Positions 8,852 to 16,850 of a stretch of DNA of 64,000 bases are shown piece by piece. This stretch comes from an uncultured Aquimarina sp. (GTDB lineage Bacteria; Bacteroidota; Bacteroidia; Flavobacteriales; Flavobacteriaceae). The stretch lies in the NCBI GenBank assembly GCA_947498455.1, contig CANMKK010000008.1, forward strand, positions 100,464 through 164,463, written 5' to 3'. Positions within the stretch are counted from its first letter, which is position 1. The number at the start of each line of letters is the position of its first letter. Position numbers and translations under genes: made by a program. A model generated the notes under the pieces. That model saw only the letters and a program-made list of their open reading frames with translations, had not been told where the DNA came from and ran no database searches.

Positions 8852-10840
8852 ATGAGTAGTAATGAAGAGTTCGAAAATATTTCGTTTGATTTGCCCAAAA
8901 ACCAATCAAATGTGATAAAAGTAATTGGAGTAGGAGGTGGTGGAAGTAACGCCATTAACCATATGTTCCAACAAGGGATTAAAGGAGTTGATTTCGTTAT
9001 TTGTAATACAGATGCGCAAGCATTAGAAAACAGCCCTATTCCTAATAAGATACAATTAGGAGTATCACTTACAGAGGGACTTGGTGCTGGAGCCAATCCA
9101 GAGGTAGGAGAGCAATCTGCTGTGGAGAGTTACGAAGAGATTAAGAGAATGTTGGACACCAATACTAAGATGATTTTTATCACTGCCGGAATGGGTGGAG
9201 GTACTGGTACTGGAGCGGCACCAATAATTGCTAAAATGGCAAGAGAACTGGACATCCTTACCGTAGGTATTGTAACTATTCCGTTTCAATTCGAAGGTAA
9301 AATGCGTAATGAGCAAGCTCAATTAGGTGTAGAGAAGCTTCGTTCACATGTGGATTCTTTGGTAGTAATTAATAATAATAAGTTACGAGAAGTTTATGGA
9401 AACTTAGGTTTTAAAGCCGGTTTCTCTAAGGCAGATGAGGTGCTTTCTACTGCATCACGTGGAATAGCTGAAGTAATAACACATCACTATACTCAAAATA
9501 TCGATTTACGTGATGCTAAAACGGTACTTAGTAATAGTGGTACAGCAATTATGGGGTCTGCTAATGCCTCTGGTGCTAAACGTGCTCAAGATGCTATTGT
9601 AAAAGCGTTGGATTCGCCATTACTTAATGATAATAAAATAACTGGAGCAAAAAATGTCCTATTATTAATAGTTTCTGGGAAGGAAGAAATTACTATTGAT
9701 GAAATAGGAGAGATCAATGACCATATCCAACAAGAAGCTGGACATGGAGCAAATATTATTATGGGAGTTGGAGAAGATGAGTCACTAGAAGATTCTATTT
9801 CTGTAACTGTCATTGCTACGGGTTTTGATGTAGAGCAGCAAGATGAAATAGTAAATACTGAAACTAAAAAAATAATTCATACACTAGAGGAAGAGCAACG
9901 TGCTACAATTCAGGATTTAACTCCTAAATCAACAGCTAAGACTATTCCAGCTTTATCTCCTACGACAAAAAAAGAAGAAGTTGCAGAAGAACCAATTATA
10001 AAACATGAATTGATTGAAGAGGAAGAAGTAAGTGTTAATGAATCGTTGTTAATACCTACGACAGAATTTCTTAAGAATATCGATGTCTTAGATCATGAAG
10101 AGGTAAATTCTTTTTCTAAAGATGGAGATTTTGTGATTATTAATGCTCAGGATATTATTAATCAGATAGAAGTCAATGATGCGAATGAGTTTACTGAGGA
10201 AAATGAAAATGAAGATCAATTTACATTAGCATTTGATATGCCAGTAAGTGATCAGAAAGAAGAAATTGAACGTACACAGGTATCAGAAGCAGTTTCTCCT
10301 GTTCTCGAAGTTGAAGAGGAAAAACCAATTATTTTTGATCTTACAGATGATATTTTAGAAGTAGAGGTAAATGATCCAATAGAAGTAGTTCCGGTAAGTA
10401 AAGTGGAATCATCCGGTGATGTTCGTAAGTATAGCCTTGAAGACTATATGGAAGAAGAAAAACGACTTACAGAAGCAAAACCTCAGGATGAAATTGTGGA
10501 TGAAGAAGTAGTTTTTGAAAAGAAAACGATTCCTTCTCCAATGGAACAAATAGAGTCAACAGAAAATGTAGTAGACCCTGTTGAGCAACCAATTTCGGAA
10601 ACGCTGAAAGCAAGAGCTGCTGAGCGTCGTGCTAAGATGAAGGAATTTAATTATAAGTTTAGAAATAATGCATCTCAGATCGATGAAATCGAAAAAGAAC
10701 CGGCGTATAAACGTGCAGGTATAGATGTAGATTCTAAGCCAGAATCCTCTGAGTTATCAAGAACATCTTTAGGGGTTGATAGTAATGATAATATCCAATT
10801 GAGGAAAAACAATTCTTTTCTTCATGATAATGTAGATTAG
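8852..10840 (+). CDS. ftsZ: FtsZ, tubulin-like cell-division GTPase
   Basis: FtsZ polymerises into the cytokinetic ring. The GTPase domain (about residues 1-330) contains VIGVGGGGSNAINHM, the tubulin signature GGGTGTGAAP, and the T7-loop region DLRDAKTVLSNSG. It is followed by an acidic linker of nearly 300 residues, far longer than the roughly 70 of E. coli, and a short tail ending RKNNSFLHDNVD in place of the usual IPAFLR peptide; a long linker and such a tail are my recollection of the Bacteroidota form. The frame is open 33 codons upstream, but that stretch is lysine-rich and unlike the family, so I start at the ATG at 8852 (662 residues). A terminator follows. Confidence 0.95.
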   Translation: MSSNEEFENISFDLPKNQSNVIKVIGVGGGGSNAINHMFQQGIKGVDFVICNTDAQALENSPIPNKIQLGVSLTEGLGAGANPEVGEQSAVESYEEIKRMLDTNTKMIFITAGMGGGTGTGAAPIIAKMARELDILTVGIVTIPFQFEGKMRNEQAQLGVEKLRSHVDSLVVINNNKLREVYGNLGFKAGFSKADEVLSTASRGIAEVITHHYTQNIDLRDAKTVLSNSGTAIMGSANASGAKRAQDAIVKALDSPLLNDNKITGAKNVLLLIVSGKEEITIDEIGEINDHIQQEAGHGANIIMGVGEDESLEDSISVTVIATGFDVEQQDEIVNTETKKIIHTLEEEQRATIQDLTPKSTAKTIPALSPTTKKEEVAEEPIIKHELIEEEEVSVNESLLIPTTEFLKNIDVLDHEEVNSFSKDGDFVIINAQDIINQIEVNDANEFTEENENEDQFTLAFDMPVSDQKEEIERTQVSEAVSPVLEVEEEKPIIFDLTDDILEVEVNDPIEVVPVSKVESSGDVRKYSLEDYMEEEKRLTEAKPQDEIVDEEVVFEKKTIPSPMEQIESTENVVDPVEQPISETLKARAAERRAKMKEFNYKFRNNASQIDEIEKEPAYKRAGIDVDSKPESSELSRTSLGVDSNDNIQLRKNNSFLHDNVD

Positions 10841-10861
10841 TAAAGTTTAAAAAAAATATAG

Positions 10862-10902
10862 ATAAACCGATGATCTAGATAAGGGTTATCGGTTTATTTT
10901 TT
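10862..10902 (+). terminator. Rho-independent terminator after ftsZ
   Basis: A perfect 10-bp inverted repeat, ATAAACCGAT (10862-10871) and ATCGGTTTAT (10888-10897), is followed by T residues to 10902. It lies 21 bases after the ftsZ stop and ends the dcw transcript. An A-run upstream could also let it work on the opposite strand. Confidence 0.85.
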
Positions 10903-10909
10903 ATCTTCG
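10902..10909 (+). promoter_or_regulatory. Putative -7 promoter element of the YqeY-domain gene
   Basis: TATCTTCG matches the Bacteroidota -7 consensus TAnnTTTG except for one base and lies 28 bases before the ATG at 10938, immediately after the ftsZ terminator. No clear -33 TTG is seen 19-21 bases upstream, so the assignment is moderate. Confidence 0.45.
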
Positions 10910-10937
10910 CAATCCTAAAGATTAAAACTTAGCTACT

Positions 10938-11387
10938 ATGAGCTTATCGCAACAAGTAATGACTTCTATGAAGGAAGCAATGAAGGCAAAAGATACGAAT
11001 GCTTTGACTTCATTACGCGCAATTAAATCAGCAATTTTATTAGCTCAGACAGAGAGTGGAGCAAAAGAAGAGCTGACAGAAGATCAGGAGTTAAAACTAT
11101 TGCAAAAACTAGTAAAACAACGTAAAGATAGTGCTACTATTTTTGCAGAACAGGGAAGAGATGATTTAGCACAACCAGAATTGGATCAAGCTAAAGTTAT
11201 AGAGCAGTTTTTACCTGAGCAACTTAGTGAAGAAGAAATCGAAAAAGTAGTAATAGATATCATTGCTAAAACAGGAGCAGAGGGAATGAAAGATATGGGA
11301 AAAGTGATGGGAATGGCTAATGCAGCTCTTACAGGAAAAGCAGATGGTAAAACAATCTCTACAATAGTTAAAAGCAAATTATCTTAA
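10938..11387 (+). CDS. GatB/YqeY domain protein
   Basis: This 149-residue all-helical cytoplasmic protein matches the YqeY family (homologous to the tail domain of the GatB amidotransferase subunit). It shows the N-terminal motif MKEAMKAKD-x-NALTSLRAIKSAI, the central KLLQKLVKQRKDSATIF and the C-terminal GMKDMGKVMGMANAALTGKADG. The family is proposed to bind tRNA or act in amidation-related steps, but its function in bacteria is not settled. In flavobacteria it commonly follows ftsZ. It has its own promoter candidate and is followed ten bases later by a tRNA gene. Confidence 0.9.
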   Translation: MSLSQQVMTSMKEAMKAKDTNALTSLRAIKSAILLAQTESGAKEELTEDQELKLLQKLVKQRKDSATIFAEQGRDDLAQPELDQAKVIEQFLPEQLSEEEIEKVVIDIIAKTGAEGMKDMGKVMGMANAALTGKADGKTISTIVKSKLS

Positions 11388-11397
11388 TATAAAAAAT

Positions 11398-11471
11398 GGC
11401 CCAGTGGCGCAACTGAATAGCGCATCAGATTTCGGCTCTGAGGGTTGGGGGTTTGAATCCCTCCTGGGTCA
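11398..11471 (+). tRNA. tRNA-Arg (anticodon TCG)
   Basis: A complete 74-nt cloverleaf can be folded. The acceptor stem is GGCCCAG with CTGGGTC (one G-T pair), the D stem GCGC/GCGC with a 9-nt loop, the anticodon stem TCAGA/TCTGA with loop TTTCGGC (anticodon TCG at 11432-11434), and the T arm GGGGG-TTTGAAT-CCCTC. The discriminator is A and no CCA is encoded. It reads CGA codons. It lies close behind the YqeY-domain gene and ahead of a terminator. Confidence 0.93.
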
Positions 11472-11482
11472 CAATTAGCTTC

Positions 11483-11525
11483 AAAAGTTTTGTAAATACT
11501 GATGTTTACAAGACTTTTTATTTTT
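11483..11525 (+). terminator. Terminator after tRNA-Arg
   Basis: AAAAGTTTTGTAAA (11483-11496) pairs with TTTACAAGACTTTT (11505-11518) with a single wobble, and a T-rich tract follows. The rest of the gap up to 11762 is A+T-rich and shows no gene or convincing signal. Confidence 0.75.
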
Positions 11526-11762
11526 TATCAATTTTCAAAATATACATGAAATGTTGATTTTTAAATTATAAAGGTTAGAACTTTATATTTAGGTTATGTA
11601 AGAAAAAAACTCATTATATTATTGTAGTATCGACCTGGCATTATCGAACTTTTGGCTAGAAGATTCGAATCTAATCCTTTCAAAATAATAGGTTTATTGA
11701 GAATCTGTTCTACATAGTGTTTATTGTTTTTACTAGTTGAATCCGGCAACTAGAACTAACCT

Positions 11763-13148
11763 TTATTTTGTAAAAAGAAAGTCCAAGTATTCATAAAAGT
11801 TATCCATTTTTCCATTTTTGGTGTCTAAGCCATCACTACACCAATCATAAAAGCCATGAGCTTGATTATCCTTTCGATCGTATGGGCTATACCATGCTTT
11901 TGCATATTCCCAAAAATTATCTCCGCTTGGAGTATATACCTTATTGCCTTGAGGTGCAATTAGGTACACTCCATTTTTCCCTTCTTCAAAATTATCTTTT
12001 TTTGGCAAAGGTCCTTTACCTCCGAAATATGAATACACCACCAATTGATCAATGGTTTCACAAACTTCTTTAGCTTTGGTTCTGGTTTTTTCGTTTAACT
12101 CTTGATGATTGCTAATTTGTTCTGCAAAATCATAAGCATCTATGTATGGAAAGATTATTTCTTGTTTTTCTTTTTCAATTTTTTTTTCATTGTAATATCC
12201 AGAGGCTTGTTCTATAACAGCATATATATCACTATTTTGTTCTTCAGATAAAAGTCTTGCTAATTCGTCTATTTTTAATTTAACATTGGTAATCTTAGAG
12301 TTATCAAATAACCCAAAAGATGACCATCGTTGACTATCATATATTTCTTCTATAAGAAGTTTGGAGAATTGATCAGGAGTCATGCTAAAAGGATCAAGGT
12401 TTTTTTCTTTTCCTTCTTCAAAATAATTCTTCTGTTTACTGGTTTTTCCATTTGTTTGTAAACGAGTAAATATACTTTTATAATCCAAAGCTTCTGAAAT
12501 AGGAGCCGACGCGAGGATATAATCTACAGAAAAAGAAGTTTCGTTTGGTCTCCACTCATAAAAATTTTCCAACCCGGCCATTGAGCATACATCTAATCCT
12601 AAAATATCAACCGACTCGTCGGCAGATAATACATCACTAAGTTCAGTTGAGTATAGAAAATCTTCCTTTCCTGCTTCATTATCTTGGCACATACTCCAGC
12701 CATCTCCATGTGATCGTATAATCAACATATAGTGCTTTGCTGGATAATAAGTTTTACAATATTTGATAAATCGCTTTAATAGATCGGCATCTCCCATATT
12801 AGCTTCATAGGATGTTTCTTTTTGAAATTCTGGTAAAATTTCTCTTCCCGATAATTCTTGATAGCTGTTATCATCAATTTTAAAAAGTTTCGTATCTGTA
12901 AAATTTTCACTTAGTGTTTTTGAGTCATTTGAATAACCTTCAATCCTATCTATTAAGGTAATTATTTCATAACCTTTAGATTGTTTTCCTTTAATCATTT
13001 GTTTGATATCTTTCAAAAGATCAATTTTTGAAGAATTTGATCCAGCTGCATAATACATGATCGTCCAGCCATTATCAGTCTGGCTATGAATTGTTGTAAT
13101 TGACAAATTAATAAGGGCAACAACTAGTAATTGGAATATGTTTTTCAT
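11763..13148 (-). CDS. Secreted clostripain-like cysteine peptidase (family C11)
   Basis: This is an exported or envelope-bound cysteine peptidase of clan CD. From the ATG at 13148 the 461-residue product begins with a signal peptide (about residues 1-22, MKNIFQLLVVALINL then HSQ). The catalytic His lies in IIRSHGDGWS (H147) and the catalytic Cys in LGLDVCSMAG (C188), the standard C11 dyad, with WTIMYYAAGSN as the first strand. The frame is open another 70 codons upstream, but that stretch overlaps the AraC gene and would bury the signal peptide. Clostripain-type enzymes cut after Arg or Lys. No T9SS sorting domain is seen, so the final location is unclear. Confidence 0.88.
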   Translation of the reverse strand: MKNIFQLLVVALINLSITTIHSQTDNGWTIMYYAAGSNSSKIDLLKDIKQMIKGKQSKGYEIITLIDRIEGYSNDSKTLSENFTDTKLFKIDDNSYQELSGREILPEFQKETSYEANMGDADLLKRFIKYCKTYYPAKHYMLIIRSHGDGWSMCQDNEAGKEDFLYSTELSDVLSADESVDILGLDVCSMAGLENFYEWRPNETSFSVDYILASAPISEALDYKSIFTRLQTNGKTSKQKNYFEEGKEKNLDPFSMTPDQFSKLLIEEIYDSQRWSSFGLFDNSKITNVKLKIDELARLLSEEQNSDIYAVIEQASGYYNEKKIEKEKQEIIFPYIDAYDFAEQISNHQELNEKTRTKAKEVCETIDQLVVYSYFGGKGPLPKKDNFEEGKNGVYLIAPQGNKVYTPSGDNFWEYAKAWYSPYDRKDNQAHGFYDWCSDGLDTKNGKMDNFYEYLDFLFTK

Positions 13149-13176
13149 TAAAATAGCATTTTTTGATTGACTGAAG

Positions 13177-13184
13177 CAAAAGTA
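13177..13184 (-). promoter_or_regulatory. Putative -7 element of the C11 peptidase gene
   Basis: On the minus strand this reads TACTTTTG, an exact match to the Bacteroidota -7 consensus TAnnTTTG, 28 bases before the chosen ATG. No obvious -33 TTG is at the expected spacing. It supports the shorter start of the peptidase. Confidence 0.45.
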
Positions 13185-13251
13185 AATACATCTAAAAAAT
13201 AGAAGAATTTTTTTAAACTGAAGAAGTACTAAAACAGGAAGATTGCGCGAA

Positions 13252-14355
13252 TCAGGACATTTTTTGAAGTTTTCTGAAGGCCCCAGGAGACATTCCCAAA
13301 CCAGTATTAAAAGCATTATAGAAAGCACTCTTAGATTTGAAACCAGCTTCCATACCAATAGCTTCTATAGAATATTTATTAAATAATGGATTACTCAACA
13401 AATTTTTGGCAGCCTCAATTCGATATTCATTTACAAATTGAATGACGCTTTTATCGGTTTTCTGATTTATAATCTGTGACAAATACCTTTCACTTACTTC
13501 TAACCGATTTGCCAGATCCAATCTACTTAAAAGAGGGTTTTTGTATAGTTCTTCATCGTCCATCAATACGTGTAATTGACTAATAACTTTGGAAACGGTA
13601 GTTTCATTTATTTTCTTTTTTTTCTGTGTAGCAATTGTTTTTTTTGAAATTAAATATTGGTGTATTTCATCTTTTTGAACTACTATCTGAAGTTTGAACA
13701 CTCCATAATACAATATCCACCAAGATAAAAAAGAAAGTATAATCAATAGCAAGCTTGTAGTGTATTGTGAATCGAATACATAGAACTCTATTTTAGACAA
13801 AAACCAAATGATAATAATACATATCATAAAAAGATTTAATCGTAACAACCAACATCTTTTCTCTTCTGAAATAGTATTAGATTTTTTTATTAAAATCCTC
13901 CCAAAAAAAAATAAAAATACATTGTATGCAAACGATATATTATCCTTAATATAAAACACCTGAATAGCAAATTCTTCGTTAAAGGAAGAATTACAAAGAT
14001 TAAAACTAGCATCTAAAAGAAAAAAAGTTTCAATGATCAAAGAACTAAAGAAAGGAAAGTAAAGCCATTTATACCAACTTTTTCTAAGGTACTTATGCTG
14101 AATTTGAATCAGAAAATACGTGAATAAAGTGACTGCAGTCAACAAATCCAACATGACATTATTTATGAATGCCAAAACACCATATTCTGGATCATACCAA
14201 TCTATAAAGGTTAAACTTGTTAGTAAGAAAAGAGATAGCGAGAGATAATTATTTGCGCGACTTTTATAAAAAGCAGTAATGATTAACGAAGTACTTATAA
14301 AATATCCTAAAATCCCACTGGTAATAATTGCATAATCTAATATTATTTTGTTCAA
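13252..14355 (-). CDS. Membrane-bound AraC-family transcriptional regulator
   Basis: The first ~215 of 367 residues form about six or seven hydrophobic helices with no recognisable ligand domain. The last ~100 carry a two-helix-turn-helix AraC domain, seen in LLSRLDLANRLEVSERYLSQ and the second helix IEAIGMEAGFKSKSAFYNAF, ending GMSPGAFRK. This layout belongs to a flavobacterial group of membrane-embedded AraC regulators. The first available start is TTG at 14355; a stop lies just upstream in frame and no ATG precedes the first helix. The peptidase gene begins 103 bases downstream on the same strand and is an obvious candidate target (inference). Confidence 0.85.
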   Translation of the reverse strand: MNKIILDYAIITSGILGYFISTSLIITAFYKSRANNYLSLSLFLLTSLTFIDWYDPEYGVLAFINNVMLDLLTAVTLFTYFLIQIQHKYLRKSWYKWLYFPFFSSLIIETFFLLDASFNLCNSSFNEEFAIQVFYIKDNISFAYNVFLFFFGRILIKKSNTISEEKRCWLLRLNLFMICIIIIWFLSKIEFYVFDSQYTTSLLLIILSFLSWWILYYGVFKLQIVVQKDEIHQYLISKKTIATQKKKKINETTVSKVISQLHVLMDDEELYKNPLLSRLDLANRLEVSERYLSQIINQKTDKSVIQFVNEYRIEAAKNLLSNPLFNKYSIEAIGMEAGFKSKSAFYNAFNTGLGMSPGAFRKLQKMS

Positions 14356-14680
14356 TATTTGCGAAAATTAATTATGACCAAATTATTGTTGTTTAATAAT
14401 GTTGACCTAATATAGTTTATTTCTTGAATATAAAAGTGACCCATTTAAGATTAGAACCTAAAACTAACGATGGGATCAAACATTCAAACGAATATAAAGT
14501 ATTAACTATAACTTTATATTGATATCATTTGTTTTCAAAACTATATAGTTTATAAGAGATATATCTGTCTTGTTCTTCTTTAAACGGAAAGTATTTACCT
14601 ATGAACGCAATCCGGATTTTTTGAATTATCGAACCTTTAAACAATTGAATTTCAAATTTATAAAAAAATAAAGAAAAACA

Positions 14681-14713
14681 AATCCTCTGTAAATAATTAA
14701 TTTACAGAGGATT
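14681..14713 (-). terminator. 14-bp terminator hairpin belonging to the truncated tRNA
   Basis: AATCCTCTGTAAAT (14681-14694) and ATTTACAGAGGATT (14700-14713) form a perfect 14-bp stem with a 5-nt loop. On the minus strand the stem is followed by TGTTTTTCTTT, which makes it a terminator for leftward transcription. The only transcript it could end is one from the tRNA-like sequence immediately to its right. Confidence 0.75.
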
Positions 14714-14723
14714 GTGTAATTAG

Positions 14724-14760
14724 TGGTGGGAACAGGACTCTAACCTGTGTCCGCCTCAGG
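14724..14760 (-). pseudogene. tRNA 3' fragment (T arm and acceptor 3' strand)
   Basis: Read on the minus strand, ACAGG-TTAGAGT-CCTGT is a perfect 5-bp T arm with a 7-nt loop, followed directly by TCCCACC, a 7-nt acceptor 3' strand, and an A discriminator. The matching 5' acceptor strand (GGTGGGA) is not found in the expected 75-90 bases, and no anticodon arm folds, so the 5' half is missing. The T loop has A in place of the invariant C56, which also suggests decay. A leftward terminator sits right behind it. Confidence 0.5.
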
Positions 14761-14893
14761 TGGATATGAGTTTAGAAGATTGAAACCATTTCAAATTGAA
14801 TATTCTTTAACAAACTCTCTAATATTAATCAAATCTTTTATCAAAAAGTTTGAACTCTGCGGGTGTGGGGTCACAAATTGGACAAAATTGTCC

Positions 14894-14922
14894 AAAGCCA
14901 GACAATATTGTCTGGCTTTTTT
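14894..14922 (+). terminator. Strong hairpin with T-tract upstream of the cysteine-synthase-like gene
   Basis: AAAGCCAGACAAT (14894-14906) and ATTGTCTGGCTTT (14907-14919) form a 13-bp palindrome followed by six T (14917-14922). It directly follows an overlapping shorter inverted repeat, TTGGACAA-AA-TTGTCCAA (14878-14895). It looks like a plus-strand terminator, yet no intact plus-strand gene lies upstream, so it may be left from a lost gene or regulate the gene 50 bases downstream. Confidence 0.6.
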
Positions 14923-14972
14923 GTTTGTAATCATTACTTTTATATTTCATTGTTGTAGACAATTTAAGAAAA

Positions 14973-15884
14973 ATGGAAGGAATAGGAAATACGCCACTCA
15001 TCAAGTTAAAACATCTTACGGATTCTAATTGTGCAGATGTTTATGTAAAGATCGAGGGGGCAAACCCTACAGGAAGTATGAAAGACAGAATGGCTCTGGC
15101 TATGATTGAAGGTGCTGAAAGAAGAGGCGATTTGAAAAAAGGAGGTACCGTTGTCGATTATACAGGAGGAAGTACAGGAAGTTCTTTAGCTATGATATGT
15201 TCTACTAAGGGATATAAAGCACATTTTGTTTCCTCTGATGCTTTTGCTAAGGAAAAACTGCAAACTATGAAAGCTTTTGGAGCAAAGCTTGAACTGATTC
15301 CTAGTGAAAATGGAAAAATAACAGCCAGAGTTATTGATAAAGCGCTTGAAAGAGTCAGAGAAATAGCAAAACAACCAAATACGTTTTACACAGACCAATT
15401 TAAAAACATTGATAATCGTAATGCCTATCATAAAATGGCACATGAAATAATGGATGTTTTAGGAACTAATATTGATGAATTTATAGCTGGTGTAGGTACT
15501 GGAGGATGTTTTTCTGGAAATTCGGAAATATTCAAAAAAGAAATCTCAGGAATTAGATGTATTCCTATAGAACCATTTAATGTAAGAACATTATCGGGCG
15601 GAGATACATTAGGGACTCATAGACTAGAAGGAATGGGAGCTGGATTTATTCCAGACATTTGTCGATTAGATTTAGCTGATGAAATAATTTCTGTAAAAGA
15701 TGAAGACGCCTATGAAACAGCTAGAAACTTGGCCAGATTTGAAGGGGTTTTCGGAGGTATTACTTCTGGTTCGAATGTATGGGCAGCTTTGCAAAGAGCA
15801 AAAGTAATTGGTAAAGGAAAAAAAATTGTAACTGTAATTTGTGATTCAGGGCTAAAATACTTGAACGGAGAGTTATATAAGTAA
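14973..15884 (+). CDS. PLP-dependent cysteine-synthase-family enzyme
   Basis: This 303-residue fold-type II PLP enzyme resembles O-acetylserine sulfhydrylase (CysK/CysM). It starts with EGIGNTPLIKL, has the PLP lysine in PTGSMKDRM (K37), the phosphate loop GVGTGGCFSG and a C-terminal CDSGLKYL. The substrate loop that reads TSGNTG in standard cysteine synthases is TGGSTG here (residues 64-69), as in some less characterised paralogues, so the exact substrate is open. It stands alone, with no sulfur genes around it. ATG at 14973 fits the family N-terminus. Confidence 0.85.
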   Translation: MEGIGNTPLIKLKHLTDSNCADVYVKIEGANPTGSMKDRMALAMIEGAERRGDLKKGGTVVDYTGGSTGSSLAMICSTKGYKAHFVSSDAFAKEKLQTMKAFGAKLELIPSENGKITARVIDKALERVREIAKQPNTFYTDQFKNIDNRNAYHKMAHEIMDVLGTNIDEFIAGVGTGGCFSGNSEIFKKEISGIRCIPIEPFNVRTLSGGDTLGTHRLEGMGAGFIPDICRLDLADEIISVKDEDAYETARNLARFEGVFGGITSGSNVWAALQRAKVIGKGKKIVTVICDSGLKYLNGELYK

Positions 15885-15963
15885 TATTAACTAAGTATAA
15901 CATGCTCCTATGTACAGCTCTTTCCTAAGTCTTAAGTTTAAAACGATAATATGTATAATGATC

Positions 15964-16122
15964 TTAACAAGCTATTAATAAGATTTGATTTTCTTTTAAA
16001 TAATCATTTTCTTGATCAAAGAGCATCCACTCCCACAATTCTTGTGGTGTGAAATTACCATCAATTGCTTCAAATTGTATAGCGGATAATTGTTGTAAAA
16101 TGGAGTCTAGGTTATATTTCAT
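15964..16122 (-). CDS. Small acidic hypothetical protein (52 aa)
   Basis: An ATG-started frame of 52 codons encodes an acidic peptide with a helical look (motif PQELWEWMLFDQEN). It is not in a repeat, lies 32 bases upstream of nothing but the end of the minus-strand block, and is oriented with it. I do not recognise it. It may be the last gene of the minus-strand array or a truncated remnant. Confidence 0.4.
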   Translation of the reverse strand: MKYNLDSILQQLSAIQFEAIDGNFTPQELWEWMLFDQENDYLKENQILLIAC

Positions 16123-16154
16123 TTTTCTAGACGGAATGCTATTTCATAGCGATA

Positions 16155-16832
16155 TTAGTTTACCAACTTCTCCGATACTATATTTAGTAAGTTTTTAAAA
16201 CTGGTTTGATGTACTTCTACTTTGAATGATCTTGCAATACACTCAAACGTATTGTCATGGAACCCAAAAAAGAAATGCTTCGTGTTTTTCCAATTTTCTG
16301 GATTGTAATTATTGTGTACACTATTTATGTTCTGAATTTCTTTTATCCAATTAGAATTAATAATTTGCATAGGAGCATAGAATTCAAGGCCTTTTCCGTA
16401 AAGTGGGTGGCCTTCTAAGACTTCATCATTTGGAGAACCTAATTTTGCCGATGTACAATGCTCAAATTCTACCAAAGCTAAAGAGGTAATTTTATCACTT
16501 GCAGTATCTATTACAGTAGTATAAGTTCCATCCCAATTAGGGTCAACTGATTTTACGTAAAAGATTAAATACGCTTTATAGTCATTGAGAAATAAATGAG
16601 GCAAAGGAGCTCCTACATCCCACGCTACAGGAAAGTCAATAACATCGGCATATTCTTCTTTTTTTGCTGCGGATAAATGTCTTTCACATATAAGTAAAGC
16701 GTCAGAAGCAGCATTAAACTCTTCCCATTCTACACCTGTGTTTGATGTTCTAACTGCAATACTTGCGGCTTTAAGCCTTACCTTGGCTTGGTTTAATTTA
16801 TCCTCATAATCTTTAATAGTTGTAGGCATCAT
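16155..16832 (-). CDS. Uncharacterised cytoplasmic protein, possible immunity factor
   Basis: This 225-residue product has no signal peptide or membrane segment. Residues 1-60 look helical (lysine and alanine rich); the rest is mixed alpha/beta with two well-formed motifs, GHPLYGKGLEFY at 141-152 and HFFFGFHDNTFECIA at 186-200, that give it the appearance of a real conserved domain. I cannot name the family. It is the last large gene of the minus-strand array, 18 bases after its upstream neighbour. An alternative start is the second Met. Confidence 0.75.
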   Translation of the reverse strand: MMPTTIKDYEDKLNQAKVRLKAASIAVRTSNTGVEWEEFNAASDALLICERHLSAAKKEEYADVIDFPVAWDVGAPLPHLFLNDYKAYLIFYVKSVDPNWDGTYTTVIDTASDKITSLALVEFEHCTSAKLGSPNDEVLEGHPLYGKGLEFYAPMQIINSNWIKEIQNINSVHNNYNPENWKNTKHFFFGFHDNTFECIARSFKVEVHQTSFKNLLNIVSEKLVN

Positions 16833-16850
16833 CCAATTTTTAATTTTTTA

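Larger units (their letters stand above)
14356..14972. other. 617-bp intergenic scar region
   Basis: No convincing gene lies here. It holds the AraC upstream region, a 14-bp terminator hairpin, the 3' part of a tRNA on the minus strand, a stretch at 14848-14876 that vaguely resembles another tRNA 3' end (TTTGAACTC, then GGGTCACAA), and a strong hairpin at 14894-14922. A 93-codon plus-strand ORF across the area overlaps these elements and is not credible. Confidence 0.7.

Noticed and set aside
13149..13358. 70-codon N-terminal extension of the C11 peptidase
   Set aside because: It overlaps the AraC gene and places the signal peptide in the interior; a -7 promoter element lies within it.
14848..14876. 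Second tRNA 3' end (TTTGAACTC ... GGGTCACAA), resembling the end of tRNA-Arg
   Set aside because: The acceptor and T-stem do not pair; the resemblance is only to GGGTCACAA and a T-loop-like stretch, which could be chance.
14747..15028. 93-codon plus-strand ORF
   Set aside because: It runs through the tRNA fragment, palindromes and the start of the cysteine-synthase-like gene in another frame; amino-acid composition is not protein-like.
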